From Chlorokybus atmophyticus (taxonomy: Eukaryota > Streptophyta > Chlorokybophyceae > Chlorokybales > Chlorokybaceae), in the NCBI GenBank assembly GCA_009103225.1, contig RHPI01001715.1, forward strand, positions 1,165,837 to 1,229,836: a stretch of DNA of 64,000 nt. The letters are read 5' to 3'. Positions 30,801-43,190 of the stretch are shown here, piece after piece; within the stretch, counting starts at the first letter, position 1; each line of letters opens with the position of its first letter. The position numbers were made by a program, and so were the translations under genes. The notes under the pieces were generated by a model. It was not told the DNA's origin, ran no database searches, and was given only the letters and a program-made list of their open reading frames with translations.

Positions 30801-33325
30801 AGAGTGCTGCGATGGGATACTGTCGCTACAACAGCGCTGGCATCAAGACGATCACCGCCACAGTTGTGCAGTATGGCGCCACAGCGTCCCGCTCACTCAA
30901 CATTACGGTCACAACTTTCTAGTGAGTGCAACTAACTAGACCTGTTTTGTCGGGCTTGCGCATGCAGTGCACTTACCGCTTGTGTGCGTGTGTGTGCGCG
31001 TGATTGCAAACCTGTACGAGCAGCATGGGAGGGCCGTATAGCGTCACCCCGTGCTCCAGCCTTTTTCTTGCAGCTCCCACTACAATTGACGCATGCGGGG
31101 GAATTCGTCAACTTGTATGGGACTTCAATGACGACGGTTCGTTTTCCGACGCCGCAGGGAGCACACCTTACCTCTCCACGGGAGACTTCCAATTGGCGCC
31201 CGGTGTCCACCCCGTTCGCGTACAATCCAGCAGCAGCCCAGCCTGCCCCGCCTCGCCAACTGAAATGCACACAGTCAATATGACTATCACTGCGGGTGTC
31301 AAGCTTGCCATCAATGGCATATCCACACACCCAGCGGGCAACATCCCAGTCGCAACAACTGGATCCGACATCGCAATTGTTGTCACAAGACAGGATATAC
31401 ACTGCCTGCCTTGGACCGTCACTCTTGACTGCGGCGCAGGCAGCGTGGTGAGTTGCATGCGTGTTGTTGCTGCATGTTACGCTGTACCCATGGACCTTTG
31501 CTGACTGTGCGCACGTCTGTGTGCACAGAGCACTGCATATTTATGCCGATACAATACTCCAGGAGAGAAAGTCATCTCTGCAACCTTGACGCAGAACGGT
31601 GTCTCTGTCTCGCGCTCTCGCAACCTTACAGTTGCTGCCTACTAGTGAGTGCGACCCCACATGCATGCGTTGTTGCTGTTGTTGTTGTTGTTGTTGTTAG
31701 CGTCATTGTGCTTGCGATCAAATGCTCATCCCAAGTATGCAGCATCGGGGGGCCGCACTCAACTTACCTGTGCGGGAGTGTCAATGTGTTTGCTGACGGT
31801 GGTGCCGACGAGTGTGGCAAAGCCCGAACCCTGGCCTGGGACTTGAACAACGACGGTCAGTTTGACGATGCGAAGGGGTCGAAAGCCCTGTTCGATGCAG
31901 CCGCTCTGCACCTCCCCCCAGGGTTGTACCCAATAAGAGTGCAAGCCAGCAGCAGCGACCCCGCCTCCTGCCCCAACGCGGTCCCTCTCGTTCTCATCAC
32001 CAACGTCACCATTACCGGCAGCATACCACCCCCAATAATCTACTCCATGAGCGCGTGTACCAGCAAGTGGCAACGCAAGAGCCGATACTGGAGAGGCTAT
32101 TGAAATCACCACACAGTTATCATTGGTTTACTGCCTCCCGTATAACCTGACTATCAACTGCGGTCCAGACCACGTGGTGAGCGCACACGCACGTGTGTAC
32201 GCTGGTGCGTTGTCTCCCTCATACTGTGACACTCTGGTGCTTGCAACAGGGCAATAACACAAGCCAATGCCAATACATCACTGGTGGAATGAAGCTTATC
32301 ACAGTAACGCTTTCACAGGAAGACGTTGAGGTGTCCATCAGCCTCAATGTGACAGTGATTACCACACCGCCATCCTGCACAACGTAAGTGTGTGTATACA
32401 GCCATGCACACGCATGCTCTCACATTAACATCACTCTCGACCGCATGACGGACAGGGCGGCATTTCCGAAGGGAAGAGTGCGTGGGAAGCACGGCTGTTC
32501 CAGCTCTCAATGGCAGCAGCTCGTAGGATGCTACCATCCTGACAACATCAAGCCTTACACCAAGCTCTATGATGCTTTTGCTAGCCGCGCGAGCTACGAC
32601 GCACAGGTACAGACGCTTTATTTATTCTTCTTTCTTGCGGTTAAAGTCACTTGCTAGCGCCATGCTTGCAGTACACATGTTGAAGTGGCTTGTGTGCAGC
32701 TGATTCAGCGCTACTTTGGCAACCGTACCATTGCCCAAGCCCTGGGCGCCCCATTGCGTCAGGTATGTGTGTTCTTTGCCGTAAATGCGTGTGTGTAAAA
32801 CCACGTCCTTGAAATGCGCACAGGCCTGCCTAAGTGCGCGCGCTTGGGCGCGCATGGGCGCGTGGGCATGCGGGTGTCAGCCAAGCATTAATACAATTGC
32901 CTGCGTGCTGTTGTTACGCATGTCGTGCTCATTGACACTTAGACAACTCAGGTTGACTTGTTGGCACTGGAGGCCACCGCAGCTCTGCTGAATGCGGAAA
33001 CGGTGTACTATGCGCAGGTTCAGCTTATATGACGTACTTTGTTGCATGCATTCTCATGTGATGTTGGTTTACGCGTGTCAATTGAATGTTAATTAATGCT
33101 CAGTGTCCCCTTTCGGTCAAGCTCAACTTCCGCCACGGCTTGTACAACGCAAAGAATCGTACAAAAGGTAAGGGGAATCGGAGACATCACGCATGCATGT
33201 GGAATTAACCAAATCGCCCCTTCCTGTGCGCAGTGCAAGGAGTCTTAGATAAGTTCTACTATCAAAATGTTGCGGCGCGGGCTGGGTGCCCTAGCTCCGA
33301 CGACTTTGACAACCATTGCCAATGA
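27888..33325 (+). CDS. Secreted/cell-surface protein with NIDO domain and four PKD-like repeats, 18 exons
   Basis: Exons by splice sites and phase: 27888-28000, 28279-28373, 28519-28778, 28848-28980, 29078-29184, 29469-29935, 30049-30170, 30246-30666, 30803-30921, 31024-31447, 31529-31644, 31743-32176, 32250-32383, 32456-32606, 32700-32762, 32943-33017, 33104-33167, 33234-33325; about 1,130 codons. The ATG is followed by a signal peptide (MAAAWLLLLALLVACASALT). Exons 1-6 encode a NIDO domain: LYPFGAVNGDTTMNR, GVYINSN, FWARLW and TYRT, and GFNAGDGVRGYNLPGSRTA. Exon pairs 6/7, 8/9, 10/11 and 12/13 each encode a PKD-like repeat (GGPY, LDAC, WDLDNDGKFYDA). Exons 14-18 encode a Cys-containing tail (GKHGCSSSQW, EATAALLNA). 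Reading frame is off by one base within exon 6 (~29520) and exon 12 (~32050); these may be sequence errors or true decay. Intron 2 would be GC-AG. Role: extracellular matrix or adhesion, inferred from domains. Confidence 0.82.
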
Positions 33326-35400
33326 ATTGAATCATCCACCCCTTTTTTAGTATGATGTGCAAAGCGTGTCATGTGAATGCGTGTGCCCACGCTTGTGTTG
33401 TTGCGTCAACGGGTCATCCGCCTAAAGGCAACGTGGTTGTGCTTGGTTGGTATTTTGTTTACCAGCTAGTGCCACTATGAACATTGCATGGACTTATAAA
33501 GAGTCCATGCTGTGTGATAATTTGGTTTGATGTATAACCAACAATAGCGCTGCGGTAAAGCATCTGATCTTGGAGGTGTCACAACAAGTCAACATCATGC
33601 AAGCAACTTGGAAAATGGATCAGATTTGCATGAGGGCCAAGAAAGAATTAACTACTTCGCTTAGACAACAGTTCTAAGACTACTAGCACTAAACTCTCAA
33701 GCAGCAACATGAGCAAGCAGTAGGCGAGCGACCAGTGCAGGGACATTGGTATGCGCGAGCCCAACTTCACACACATGTGGATGTTGCTGCTCGCTAGACC
33801 AGCTCTTATAGCATAACACATTCCCAACATCAATGTATAAGTTAGCAACAGTTGAGCACCTATGTTCATGCAATGTTAATGTGTTGTGTGCTGCGAGCTC
33901 TGACGAGAGTATGCATTAGTGAATATGTTAACAACAATGCATCAGCATGATGCTGTGCATTGCATGCTATGATCTTTGCTTCGATTTGCATATGAGGATA
34001 TAATGCATGCAAGTGGACCAATGCAACACATGTTAGAGTAAGCCAAGGCACATGGTATGGGCCGGGGGCCATAGCTCGGGGGAGAGGAAGAGAGACGGCA
34101 CGCACCCGCGGAGCGCAGTGCGCAGCGTGTCAGCCAACAACTGGAGGTTGAGAAAAATCTTGGTGCTGCAGCCGACGCGCGCACTTTTCTAGGTTTTTAC
34201 AAGTCAATGCTAATGTAATGCTAGAATAACATGCTGTAACAACATAGCACAAGCATATGAAAAACTAGAACAGCCTAACCTACGTGGCACCCAAGGCAAC
34301 ACATGACACAAATAACAATAGGCAACTATGTACATAACTTTCGCAAGAGTTGCTAACAGCAAACTCTTCAAGAAGAAGCGGGACATACAAAGCGCACGCT
34401 CACTCATGTGCACAACTAACAACAATTGCAACAATCAAATTGGGGCCAAGTAGAGCTTTAATTTAACTAGGCCAACGGACACTATGACCTCAAGGCAACC
34501 GCAGCAAGGCACATCAACGGTAGGGCAATGGTAGAAGCCGGCAGGCAGATAGCAAGGGACGAGGCACCACCTGCAGAGCGCAAGAGAGGAAAGAGGTGCG
34601 GTTGGGCTTGAGTCTAGCAGCGGTACCATCTACTACAGCGTTGACTTGACGACTGCTTCGCCTGCAGCGTCTAGCAGCGCCGTCAGATGAAGTAGCGTCC
34701 ACGGTTGTTACCACGCAGGCTACTTTCTGGTTTGCTGTTGCAGGCAAAGCCCCAAGTCAAGTTAAATTGCTCGCGCAGTCAATTGTACAATCAGCCCACC
34801 CATAGCATAGCATCTGAAGTAGCACCAATCAGGCATGAATTATAAGCAACAGCCACAGCACAGCATGCTGCTTACATGGCACAACCTGCATCATCATTTA
34901 GCTCCAATTGAAACACTAAGCAGACCCTGATTTACATGTGGGCAGTTGCCTGCTCCCCACACTCAGTTATCTTCACCTTACATGTAGTCACCTATTTATT
35001 GAAATAGTTGGTGCTTGTAGCTTGTTGCAAACCAGTTGGCACTACTTGTACAAGGCATTATACACCATTCTGCGCTGTGCATGCATCCACTTGCAAAGCT
35101 GAGACAACAGTGTCTTCCTGGGAAATCCCTCTCACTGCATTGCTTTTGGTAGGTTAGTCATTTTCAGCACAAAATGAGAGCGGTATGTGCTCAATCTAAA
35201 GAACCTCACACACACTGCAAAATAACCACACCCAGCTTGGCTTGTTTGAAAATGTCAGTACCGGGTGTGGCGCTAGCCTTCTTGCAATATTCAAAAATTG
35301 CAATTCATTCAAGTTGCAATACACGCTCGAGCATAGACCAATGTCACGCATTAAAATAAAGGCATGTTCAAGAAATGATCCATGGGCCCCAGTGCGAACT
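33326..35400. other. Non-coding interval
   Basis: No gene or RNA is supported. It is AT-richer than the gene space, with no long open frames and no clear element ends. Confidence 0.45.
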
Positions 35401-37530
35401 GTGTTAATGTAAAACTTTGTGGTGGGTAGATACCACCACCAACCTCTAATTCACCCGCATACATGATTGTCAAAGTCTGAGTTGTTCAGCACCAAGACAT
35501 CATCCACATACCTCATGACGGAGTTGCACTATTGTTGCAGCAGTGTCACGCCTAACAGATAAAGACATAGTTACTCTAAGGCTACCATATTGACAGCATG
35601 ACTTGTGTGGGGGTCTATTCTCTAGAATCTGTACAGTACCTTGGGGATTCACTCATATAGTAAGTCATTGTGCTCATGAGCCCTTGACAAGATGACTTGT
35701 ACACTTCACGGATAAGCAGCTGGACAAAGCTGGTTATTCATGTATCACACGATGTGACAAGGGCTCTGAGAGTCCGGAGATGTGCACGTGAGTATACATG
35801 TGCCAGGTGCACATAGTGCTCGCAATTCTTAAAACCTGTGCGGCCAAGAGGTGCAAACATCAAGGTCAGCACGCGTGACCAAGATACTGGAGTCTCTTAA
35901 GCAATTTGTGACCAGATGGGAAGGCAACAAAGGGAAGTGCTTAAGGCTTAATTAGCATGGGGCTGAGGACTTGACTTGTTCAATTCGAGTTTTAGTGAGC
36001 TCGGCCGGGTGCTGAATCGCTCTATGTATGGGGTGCCTGAATTAGCTGTTAACGGGGCCTTCCTTATTCTTGTATAAGGGTGGTGTTGCTGGGAGCTGGC
36101 TAAGCGAAGGATTTCTTGGCAATCAAAACGAGCTGACCAGAGCTTGGTCTATTGGTTCAGTTTCTTGTGCATTGTGCTTGGCAGCATTGTGCATTGATGC
36201 AGCTTGTGTAGCTGGCGTGCACTTGCCTTGTGGTGCACGCTTGCATCATTAGGCACTAGCACGCTGTATGTGAAGACGCGGGTGTGTCACAAGCAGGTCA
36301 TCATGCCCTTGCGCTTTGAGTTTACGCATAGATGGTAACTCCCTTAAACTGAGATAGCAGTTGGCTACGTAAATTCCGCCATGGTTTCCCATTGGGATAC
36401 CAATGGTTTGCCGATGCAAAACATCTTGTGAAGTGCTAACAAATAAGTCGTTGACTGGGCCATTGGGATGCCAACGGCCCAGTCAACGACGGTGCTGCGT
36501 GTGTGTGTATGTCTGTCATTGTCCTGCACGCTGTGGTACCCACCGGTGCATTATGGCACAACACCACTAGTAACGATCAAATTTAAATGGTGGCGCCTCT
36601 ATGTCGTGTGGATGCATGTGCAAACAGCACATCATCCACCAGGTTAGACTTGCAGAGCAAGTCTTCATGCGATATGTTGATATATACAAGTTGATGAAGC
36701 TGTACAATGCCATGCAGACTGGCACCAACTTGTCAGTTAATGGTGTTCCAAAGCTGTAGATTCGCTGGACCTCCAAAAGGTTATTCAGGATTCAACTGCA
36801 CGGCACACCTGGCACGTTCACACTGTGGGACCACGATTGATCGAACTTTGTTGAACATCGGTGCAAGCAATTTGTAAGCCCGCGTCAGCCACACGTTACT
36901 ATATAATAAAAGAAATGAACGCACCTGCGATGAAGCGTGGCGTGGGTGGTGTTTTGTGGAGCTTCACAGTTATGTATAGTTGTGGCAACCGCTTGGCAGC
37001 ATGTGGGGATAAGTGGTACCCCCAAGCTGCCACGTCTTGTTTGTGTCTGTGCAGCTGCGCGAGCAGCTCATGCACCAACTCATATGTTGATGTTAGCAAT
37101 TCAACAGCGATAGATAAAAACTTTTGCACAAAACACCACTGCATTTGTCCACCTCTGTAAAACAAAAAGCATCACGTAACTCATGAACCAAATGTCGGTC
37201 GGATGTAGTGTAAGTTGGTGGCGTAGTGGATGGCGTCTGAGCTAACACATGAAGCACAGCGGACACTGCTCTAGACTTTGTCATGCCCATTGTCCTCGCA
37301 TGCCAACCTTTATCGAGCATGCCTACATCAAGACCCTCGCCCGGCCTACTAGCATAAAGACCCGCGCGCGTCACTGAACCGGAAGCTAAATCATGACTCA
37401 TGACCACCCGTGGCCCACATAGGTTACGCGCGTACCTGTTTAATTGTGAATTCTGTTGTAAGTTGTGTTCTATATTAAGTGGGGGGGTCGTTGATGATAG
37501 CCTCAATACGAACGTTAGCTTATATTCCAA
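35400..37530 (-). mobile_element. Decayed Penelope-like reverse transcriptase
   Basis: Motifs appear on the minus strand in RT order. They are TEVDKCSGVLCKSFYLSLLN (~37190), LYITVKLHKTPPTPRFIAG (~36970), motif A-like YINISHEDLL (~36670), motif B QTIGIPMGNHGGIYVANCYL (~36400) and catalytic box RYVDDVLVLNNSDFDNHV (35517-35464). DK..CK.Y, KLHK.P...R and GIPMG are typical of Penelope-like elements as I recall them. Motif B and the catalytic box are about 800 bp apart, far more than normal, so something is inserted between them. No GIY-YIG nuclease was found. It is a relic with stops and frame shifts. Confidence 0.65.
36447..36490. repeat. Inverted repeat with 15-bp arms
   Basis: Arms 36447-36461 and 36476-36490 are perfect reverse complements around a 14-base loop. 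The minus strand of this segment reads VGIPMA, like a second copy of the RT GIPMG motif that lies at ~36400, suggesting a local duplication. Confidence 0.8.
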
Positions 37531-38078
37531 ACAATCATAATTGGACTTGTTTAAGTAGTCACAACATTCACCGGATCAGCTGGTGACACTATGAGCGAGA
37601 AAGCTAAGAGCTTGTTAAGCGACTTGAACTACAAACCACGCCGTCCCGGTTCCCGGGAATCCTCTCACCGTGTAGGAGCCTGTGCATGCTCTTGTGCACT
37701 ATGCTTGTCATTGTTGCGAGCTTGGTGTGCTTGGTTGCGGTGTGCTTGTTGACATTAGGGCACAGCATCCACGTGTTGCTTGCTCACCTCACTTAACAGT
37801 TTAACACATTTCCCACTCATGCAAAGAACTGTGTGAACAGCACCACCTATAGTCGTGGCTTGTCGACTCACAGTGTCACCCTTTTTGCTCAAGTGAGTGT
37901 GGTTGCGTTCTGCATATCAGAAATGCAGCTCTTAGTTGGATACATCTTGGTGCATTGTTCTCACCATTATCACATAGTGCGCACAAGCACTAGTGTGTTG
38001 AGTGGTAACAGCATTAAGATAGCTTTATAGAGCACAAACACTCCAACCTTCATACACTTTCACCATCGCATTAACTGT
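37531..38078. other. Non-coding interval before element B2
   Basis: This is where a 5' LTR of B2 should lie. I compared it by eye with 45.8-47 kb and found no matching LTR pair. Confidence 0.4.
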
Positions 38079-39710
38079 ATGAGCAGGCCCACCCCGTTCT
38101 CACCAATAGACGAGGGGGACCTCAGCAGCTGGAGCCCAACCTTTAACCTCACCTACGAGCGAGCAAGTGAAGGAAGCAGTTACCGTAGCAGCGGAGGCTC
38201 TCAGCCCGTCTCCGACTTCACCTCCTCTCACTTCACTCCTCGACAATCAGCTTCTTGACCTCCTTCGCAAATTGACGACGAGAGATGGAGCCTTCCAGCT
38301 CAACCAACTCCTGCGCTTCTCCCGACGTTCAGGGACCACACCACTTATTGAGTTCAGTATCAAGTTCCACTTTAAGATGCGACAGCAAGCCTTTAAGAAC
38401 AAGGATCGGTCAGATGAGGTGTCATTCCATATTATGGCTTAGTATCTGAATCACGAGGCACATGACGTGTGGAAGACCATTGCTGAGCTGCACAGAGTTA
38501 ATGGCTATGGGGAGCTGACCAGACCCATAACATCCACGTTAATCTAGCAGCTGCTGCCCAGGCAGCAGTGGTTCCTCCAACCCGACTCACTGGTCGGGCA
38601 TTAGCGGCAGCTATGTAACAAGCAGCGAACGAAAAAGCCGAGCTGGTTGTTACCTCCCTAACCCCTGCAGAGATTGAGGCCAAGAAGGCCGACGGACGTG
38701 TCAGGATACTTGACTGCACCACCGCCATCATTAAGGAGCAGCAAGCTGCAGCTTTAGAGATGGGTGCATCTCCGCTAGCAACACCGGGGTCACATATTCT
38801 AGCAGGAGGCAGTGTCTTTACCCTTGGATCGGTGGCACTGCGCACACCAACTATTACCGCTGAGGCTACCATGTCTGAATCTCCGCTCAAAGACCTCTAC
38901 GTCGCACTGCGGCGCACCTTCCCACCACCATCCAACAGCAAGATGGAGGAGTTGAGGTGCTTCCAACAGAAGCCCAACGAGGACCCTCTTTAGCTGTATT
39001 TGCGGCCGGAAGGACTGCTGAATGACACTGACTACAAGATTGTTCTTGAGGAGGCAGCCGCAGTGGTGTGCGCGGCCGAGTTGGACCCCACCTTTAGTGA
39101 GTCGACGCGCTTGCCGCTAAACTGCAACAGGGCCCTCCGCTACACCCTGAAGGAAGCTCTCAGGACTACACAAGCCATTTACAAAGCGCACGGTGTATGA
39201 GAAAGCAGTGTTGAACACCAACTGAAGCGCATCACGGCATATGGCAAGCACAAGTGCAGAGCCCCCTCGGCGAGACCGCAGTCGGGATGCTCCAGTCACT
39301 CGCAACAAGGATAAATGGTCAGCACATGATGCCCTTGTTGCTCCAGTGCTGTGCTATTGGTGTGGTCGGCATGGGCACCACAAAAAGAGAGCACCGAAGA
39401 CTATGGCTACGTTGTGTACACATCTGCGACTACTGCCACAAGATCGGACACTGGAAGTATGATGGCTTAAGTTCCCCGAGCTTCGGCCCTTTATTAGCTA
39501 CAACAATAGCAACAACGGTGTTGGCTACCGCGACAACAACAACAACAACGCTGGTGCCTACAACAACAGCAACAACGCTGGTGGCTACAACCCCAGCAAC
39601 AACAACACCGGCGCTTGCAAAGAAGAACCTTGGTATGAAGGGAAGAACCGCCCTTTACAACGCAAATGACCTAAGGGACAAGTCGTGTTGAAGCTGCTGG
39701 TCTCAAAGCA
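38079..39710 (+). pseudogene. Gag of element B2 with knuckle and Asn-rich tract
   Basis: Gag core: FTLGSVALRTPTITAEATMS, SPLKDLYVALRRTFPPPSNS, KPNEDPL then a stop at ~38992 and DTDYKIVLEEAAAVVCAAEL. Start region MSRPTPFSPIDEGDLSSWSP at 38079. The zinc knuckle near 39423-39460 reads CDYCHKIGHWKYD and lacks its last Cys. After a frame change an Asn-rich tract (NNNNNNAGAYNNSNNAGGYN) runs from ~39500 to 39615 and ends in ACKEE, as in B1. Confidence 0.7.
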
Positions 39711-39974
39711 CCAGCTAAGATCACCAGCTGTTGACTAAGTGGCAGCCCTGACGCGCATGGCACAGTTGGAAGAAACCAAGGAGCAGGCCTATCAAACCTG
39801 CTACTCTGTCGCTTGGCACTCATGGCACCAAAGCAGAAGAGGGACACTCCCACGCCATCGCGTGAGCAACCGAAAAGACGCGAGCAGAGAGAAATTGGCG
39901 CATCATCAACAGCGGCATTGTCGGAAGCCACAAGTGGGGCTGCATCCGTCGCAAATATCACACGGTGACTGTTC

Positions 39975-41440
39975 AGGGACTGAGGGACTGATGGGTACCT
40001 GACCCCGCCTGACTTAATGGTTTGGTTTATGTAGGGACTTACAGGATGGCCGGTGCTACTCCGCAACATTTAATGACGGCCAGCGGTCGATAGCTACACG
40101 CGATTAAAGCCTGCCTGTGATGAGAATGTGACGTCACCGCATCATCATATGACGGCAGATCGCCGGTCGTTTGTTTTGCTCAATAGCGACCTATGTAGCA
40201 TAGCAGACAATCACCTTTCGGTCATTTTTTGCGACGGTCGGCCGCCGGTCGTTCAATAACCATCTTACCGTATGCTCGGCGGCTTGCCTACCATGGCAAG
40301 CCAGTCACTATCAGTCCCCATTCTGTGACCTGCCCGCTTGTCAAGTAAGTGGCGGCAGACCACCGGTCGTCTGTTAGTGCGGCGGCAACCTACTGACTAT
40401 GACAATTACACGACCGCCCGTCCTTTATTGCCGGTGAGCAATGCGGAACGATGCTAATGCAATGATTGTACCATACAACTGGTACGAAAATCCCACTATT
40501 ACCATAGCACTATCGTACCATTTTCATGGTATCATGGTGCCATTATGACAACGCGTTTGAATCACCTGGGTTGCCCAAGGTTCAAACGCTCAACGGCTTC
40601 AAGCAAGTTGAACAGTTGAGTTGTGCAGCAGCGGCGGCAACGGCAACGGCTAACAGTAAGCAAGTTTGCTTGGTGCTGTAACGTTGTGTTATGCGCAACA
40701 ACGCATGCAGCCTAACCGTCCTTCTGATCTCAGGGCGGCTAAGCCAGGCCAGGCCAGGCCAGGCGGCGGCGGCGGTATATGGCAAGCAACAGAATGTGTA
40801 TGTAAGTTGTCACACTCTGAGCATTGGTGTGTAAGTTGCTGTTGATGGCGTTGCTGTGATTGACTTGTGCTTACAGGAGCGGAGGCGGAGCGCAGGAGCG
40901 GCGGCTCGGTATAAGGCCTTGGATTGGGGTGGTAGTAGCAGTAGTAGTAGCAGCAGCAGTAGTAGCCGCTCACAGTAGTTCATGTTGTAGCATAGTACCA
41001 GTATGACTTGCAACACATGTGATATTATAATTTACGATTATTTCATCATCGTTGACGACACTCACGTAAGGTATCGAATCATGACTGAACGGTACCCAAC
41101 CGGTACCTTTGAAGGTACCCTTCAGTAACGGCAGGTACCATAAGATACCTGTTTGTTACAATTAGTTACCGTACAATCGCCGGTACCTAGCTATTAGGTA
41201 CCGGTTAGTTACTTATCAGTTAGGTTAAGTCCCTTTTGCTTGACTGATGGGTATCCTTACAGGTACCTGTCAGTTAGAGTTAGTCCCTTTATGCAGACGA
41301 TCGTCGACTGATGGTAACGGCCGTTATGCTCAGGCCCTTGTATCGAGATCGCCGGCAGACTGAACAACGACAGTCTGACTGAGTATCCTCAGATCCACGA
41401 CCGTCTTATATATTTGGTCGGCCGTCAGGGGTAACATCTT
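39975..41440. repeat. Non-coding insertion within B2 Gag
   Basis: B1 and B2 are parallel up to about 39950 and again from ~41450 (Thr/Pro-rich stretch), so the ~1.45 kb between is an insertion in B2. It has no coding content. It includes repeated CCGGTCG words (40.1-40.4 kb), a pure purine-pyrimidine trinucleotide run (40920-40970) and seven GGTACC sites at 41091-41267. Terminal inverted repeats were not convincingly found. Confidence 0.55.
41091..41267. repeat. Cluster of seven GGTACC palindromes
   Basis: GGTACC starts at 41091, 41102, 41114, 41134, 41182, 41197 and 41262: seven in 177 bp, against one expected per about 4 kb. TTAGTTA/CAGTTA words lie between them. Confidence 0.85.
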
Positions 41441-41449
41441 GCGACGTCG

Positions 41450-43190
41450 GCAGCCACAACCACTACTGGGCCGACGCCGTTGTCGACAACACCGTCGACA
41501 ACCACACCAACAGTTGCAGCCAGTGCAGATACACCTGGCACCACTCTGGCCCCAGTAATGGAAAAGCGCCGACACCGCAACTATAGCTGTTAAAGCCCGT
41601 TGGTGGTAAAGATACCACCGCTACTACCACTGAGGCCGTCGCACTTGTCACGAGTACCGCTGCACTCAAAGTTACTTCGTCGTAATGACTGCTGCGAGTG
41701 CCACAACCATTGCAACCGTTGATGCCGCACCCTCTGCAGCTGGCACACTCTCAACAATTGCCACTGCCGCACCATTAAAGGTTCGTTTAGCCCTACCACC
41801 ACACTTTAATGTCATTCAACATGTCCCGCGCGGACCGCAAGCAAAAGCGCGCCTGGGTGTTTGTTCTGCACAACAAAAAATAAACAATCATTGCGTACAG
41901 ACCAAGGGGGCAACGCACCACGAGTAGCCTGAGATGATCGCATTCTGCCATTCCCACCTCTAGAGTACCACACACTTTCGGAGCCCACACAACAACCATT
42001 GCAGGATGAGATCATTGCAAACACTGCACCGGAGATGCGAGATCGTCTCTTCGGGGTCACCTATCAACAACATGCTGTGTTTGAATTAGCAATCCTGCTA
42101 TTCTTGGCAATGCACGCAAAGTTGCAAGAGGCACCCGCTCGATCACGACAGGCAATGCCTGCTTAGCAAAGACTTGGACTTCGAGCCCTCACCATTGGAC
42201 CCGCTCGAACTCTAGTGTCGCTCGGTGCAAGACCTCTTGGTGACCACATCAGACATTCTGCTAGGCGCTAACCCAGCACTTTGTTCAAGGGAGCCGGCAA
42301 GAGCTATATCTCAGCTCTTGAGCAAGCATACCGCTATCGATCGGATGCTATCAAGCGGCACAAGTGGATGCGCGACGGCAGGCGTATGAAGCTTCACGTG
42401 CTGCTGCTAGCCAATCTGCATCCAAGTTGGCATCAGGCGTCGCTGGTTCTTCCACCACACTTGCGTTGGTACCACCTTTAACCGTGATCACTCCGCTGGG
42501 GCACGTGCCCCTGTGCGCGCAGCTGCTGCTGACCAAGCGAGGGCGTTGGCGCGACAATAAAGGGGGGTAATTGCCCCGCTGCTTCCTTCCTTGGTTGTGG
42601 ATATGCTCGAAAACCAGTGTGATATAGGGTGAGGTTACCTCACCCCATAAGGGGACACCACACAACGAGGTGGAGTTAGTATGGTAGGAGAGCAACAACT
42701 CCGTAATGCGCTCGTATATTAAACAGTCATGCTGCACAGGCCGGAGGGCAGTGCTTTAGGACAGATGATGGGGATGCTGGAGGGCAGCGCAGCTCGAGCA
42801 CGGATAGTGACATCCGCCGTTGACATCACCCTGATGTTCTCATGCTTGCCTTTGGCAATAGAGCATCTTGGTTGGGGGCGTTCATCCGTTCGCTTCGACA
42901 AGCATATGATGAAGTTGCCGCCACTGCTACGGACACCTTGGAGGGAGTGCAAGAGCCAATGCTACGGCTGCCATGAGTAGAAGCAGCATCACAGCGTCGG
43001 CGCATCATCATCGCTCATAATCCACGCACGCAACAGACCAACCTTCAATGCGCCATGACGGTGCTCGATGTGGGTGTGGTATAAGGAAGGTGGGATGCCT
43101 ACATGGCAGGGATATTGCGGGTCCCCTGCATCACCCACGACATGCGGCGACAGCTACTATGCATAATGTACCTGCAGCCCATGCCGTAAT
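41450..43190 (+). pseudogene. Gag-protease linker of element B2
   Basis: Parallel to B1 15.9-17.6 kb: Thr/Pro-rich ATTTTGPTPLSTTPSTTTP (41450), APEMRDRLFGVTYQQHAVFE (~42030), GQMMGMLEGSAARARIV (~42750), a SLRQAYDEVAATATDTLEG reading (~42890) and GRWDAYMAGILRVPCIT (~43090). Stops and frame changes throughout. Unknown function. Confidence 0.5.

Noticed and set aside
36899-37165. Host gene encoding the 88-residue minus-strand frame
   Set aside because: KLHKTPPTPRF and neighbouring motifs identify it as part of the RT relic.
40000-41440. Terminal inverted repeats of a DNA transposon at the edges of the B2 insertion
   Set aside because: Short words such as GGTACC and TGATGGGTA recur, but no aligned end pair or target duplication could be shown.
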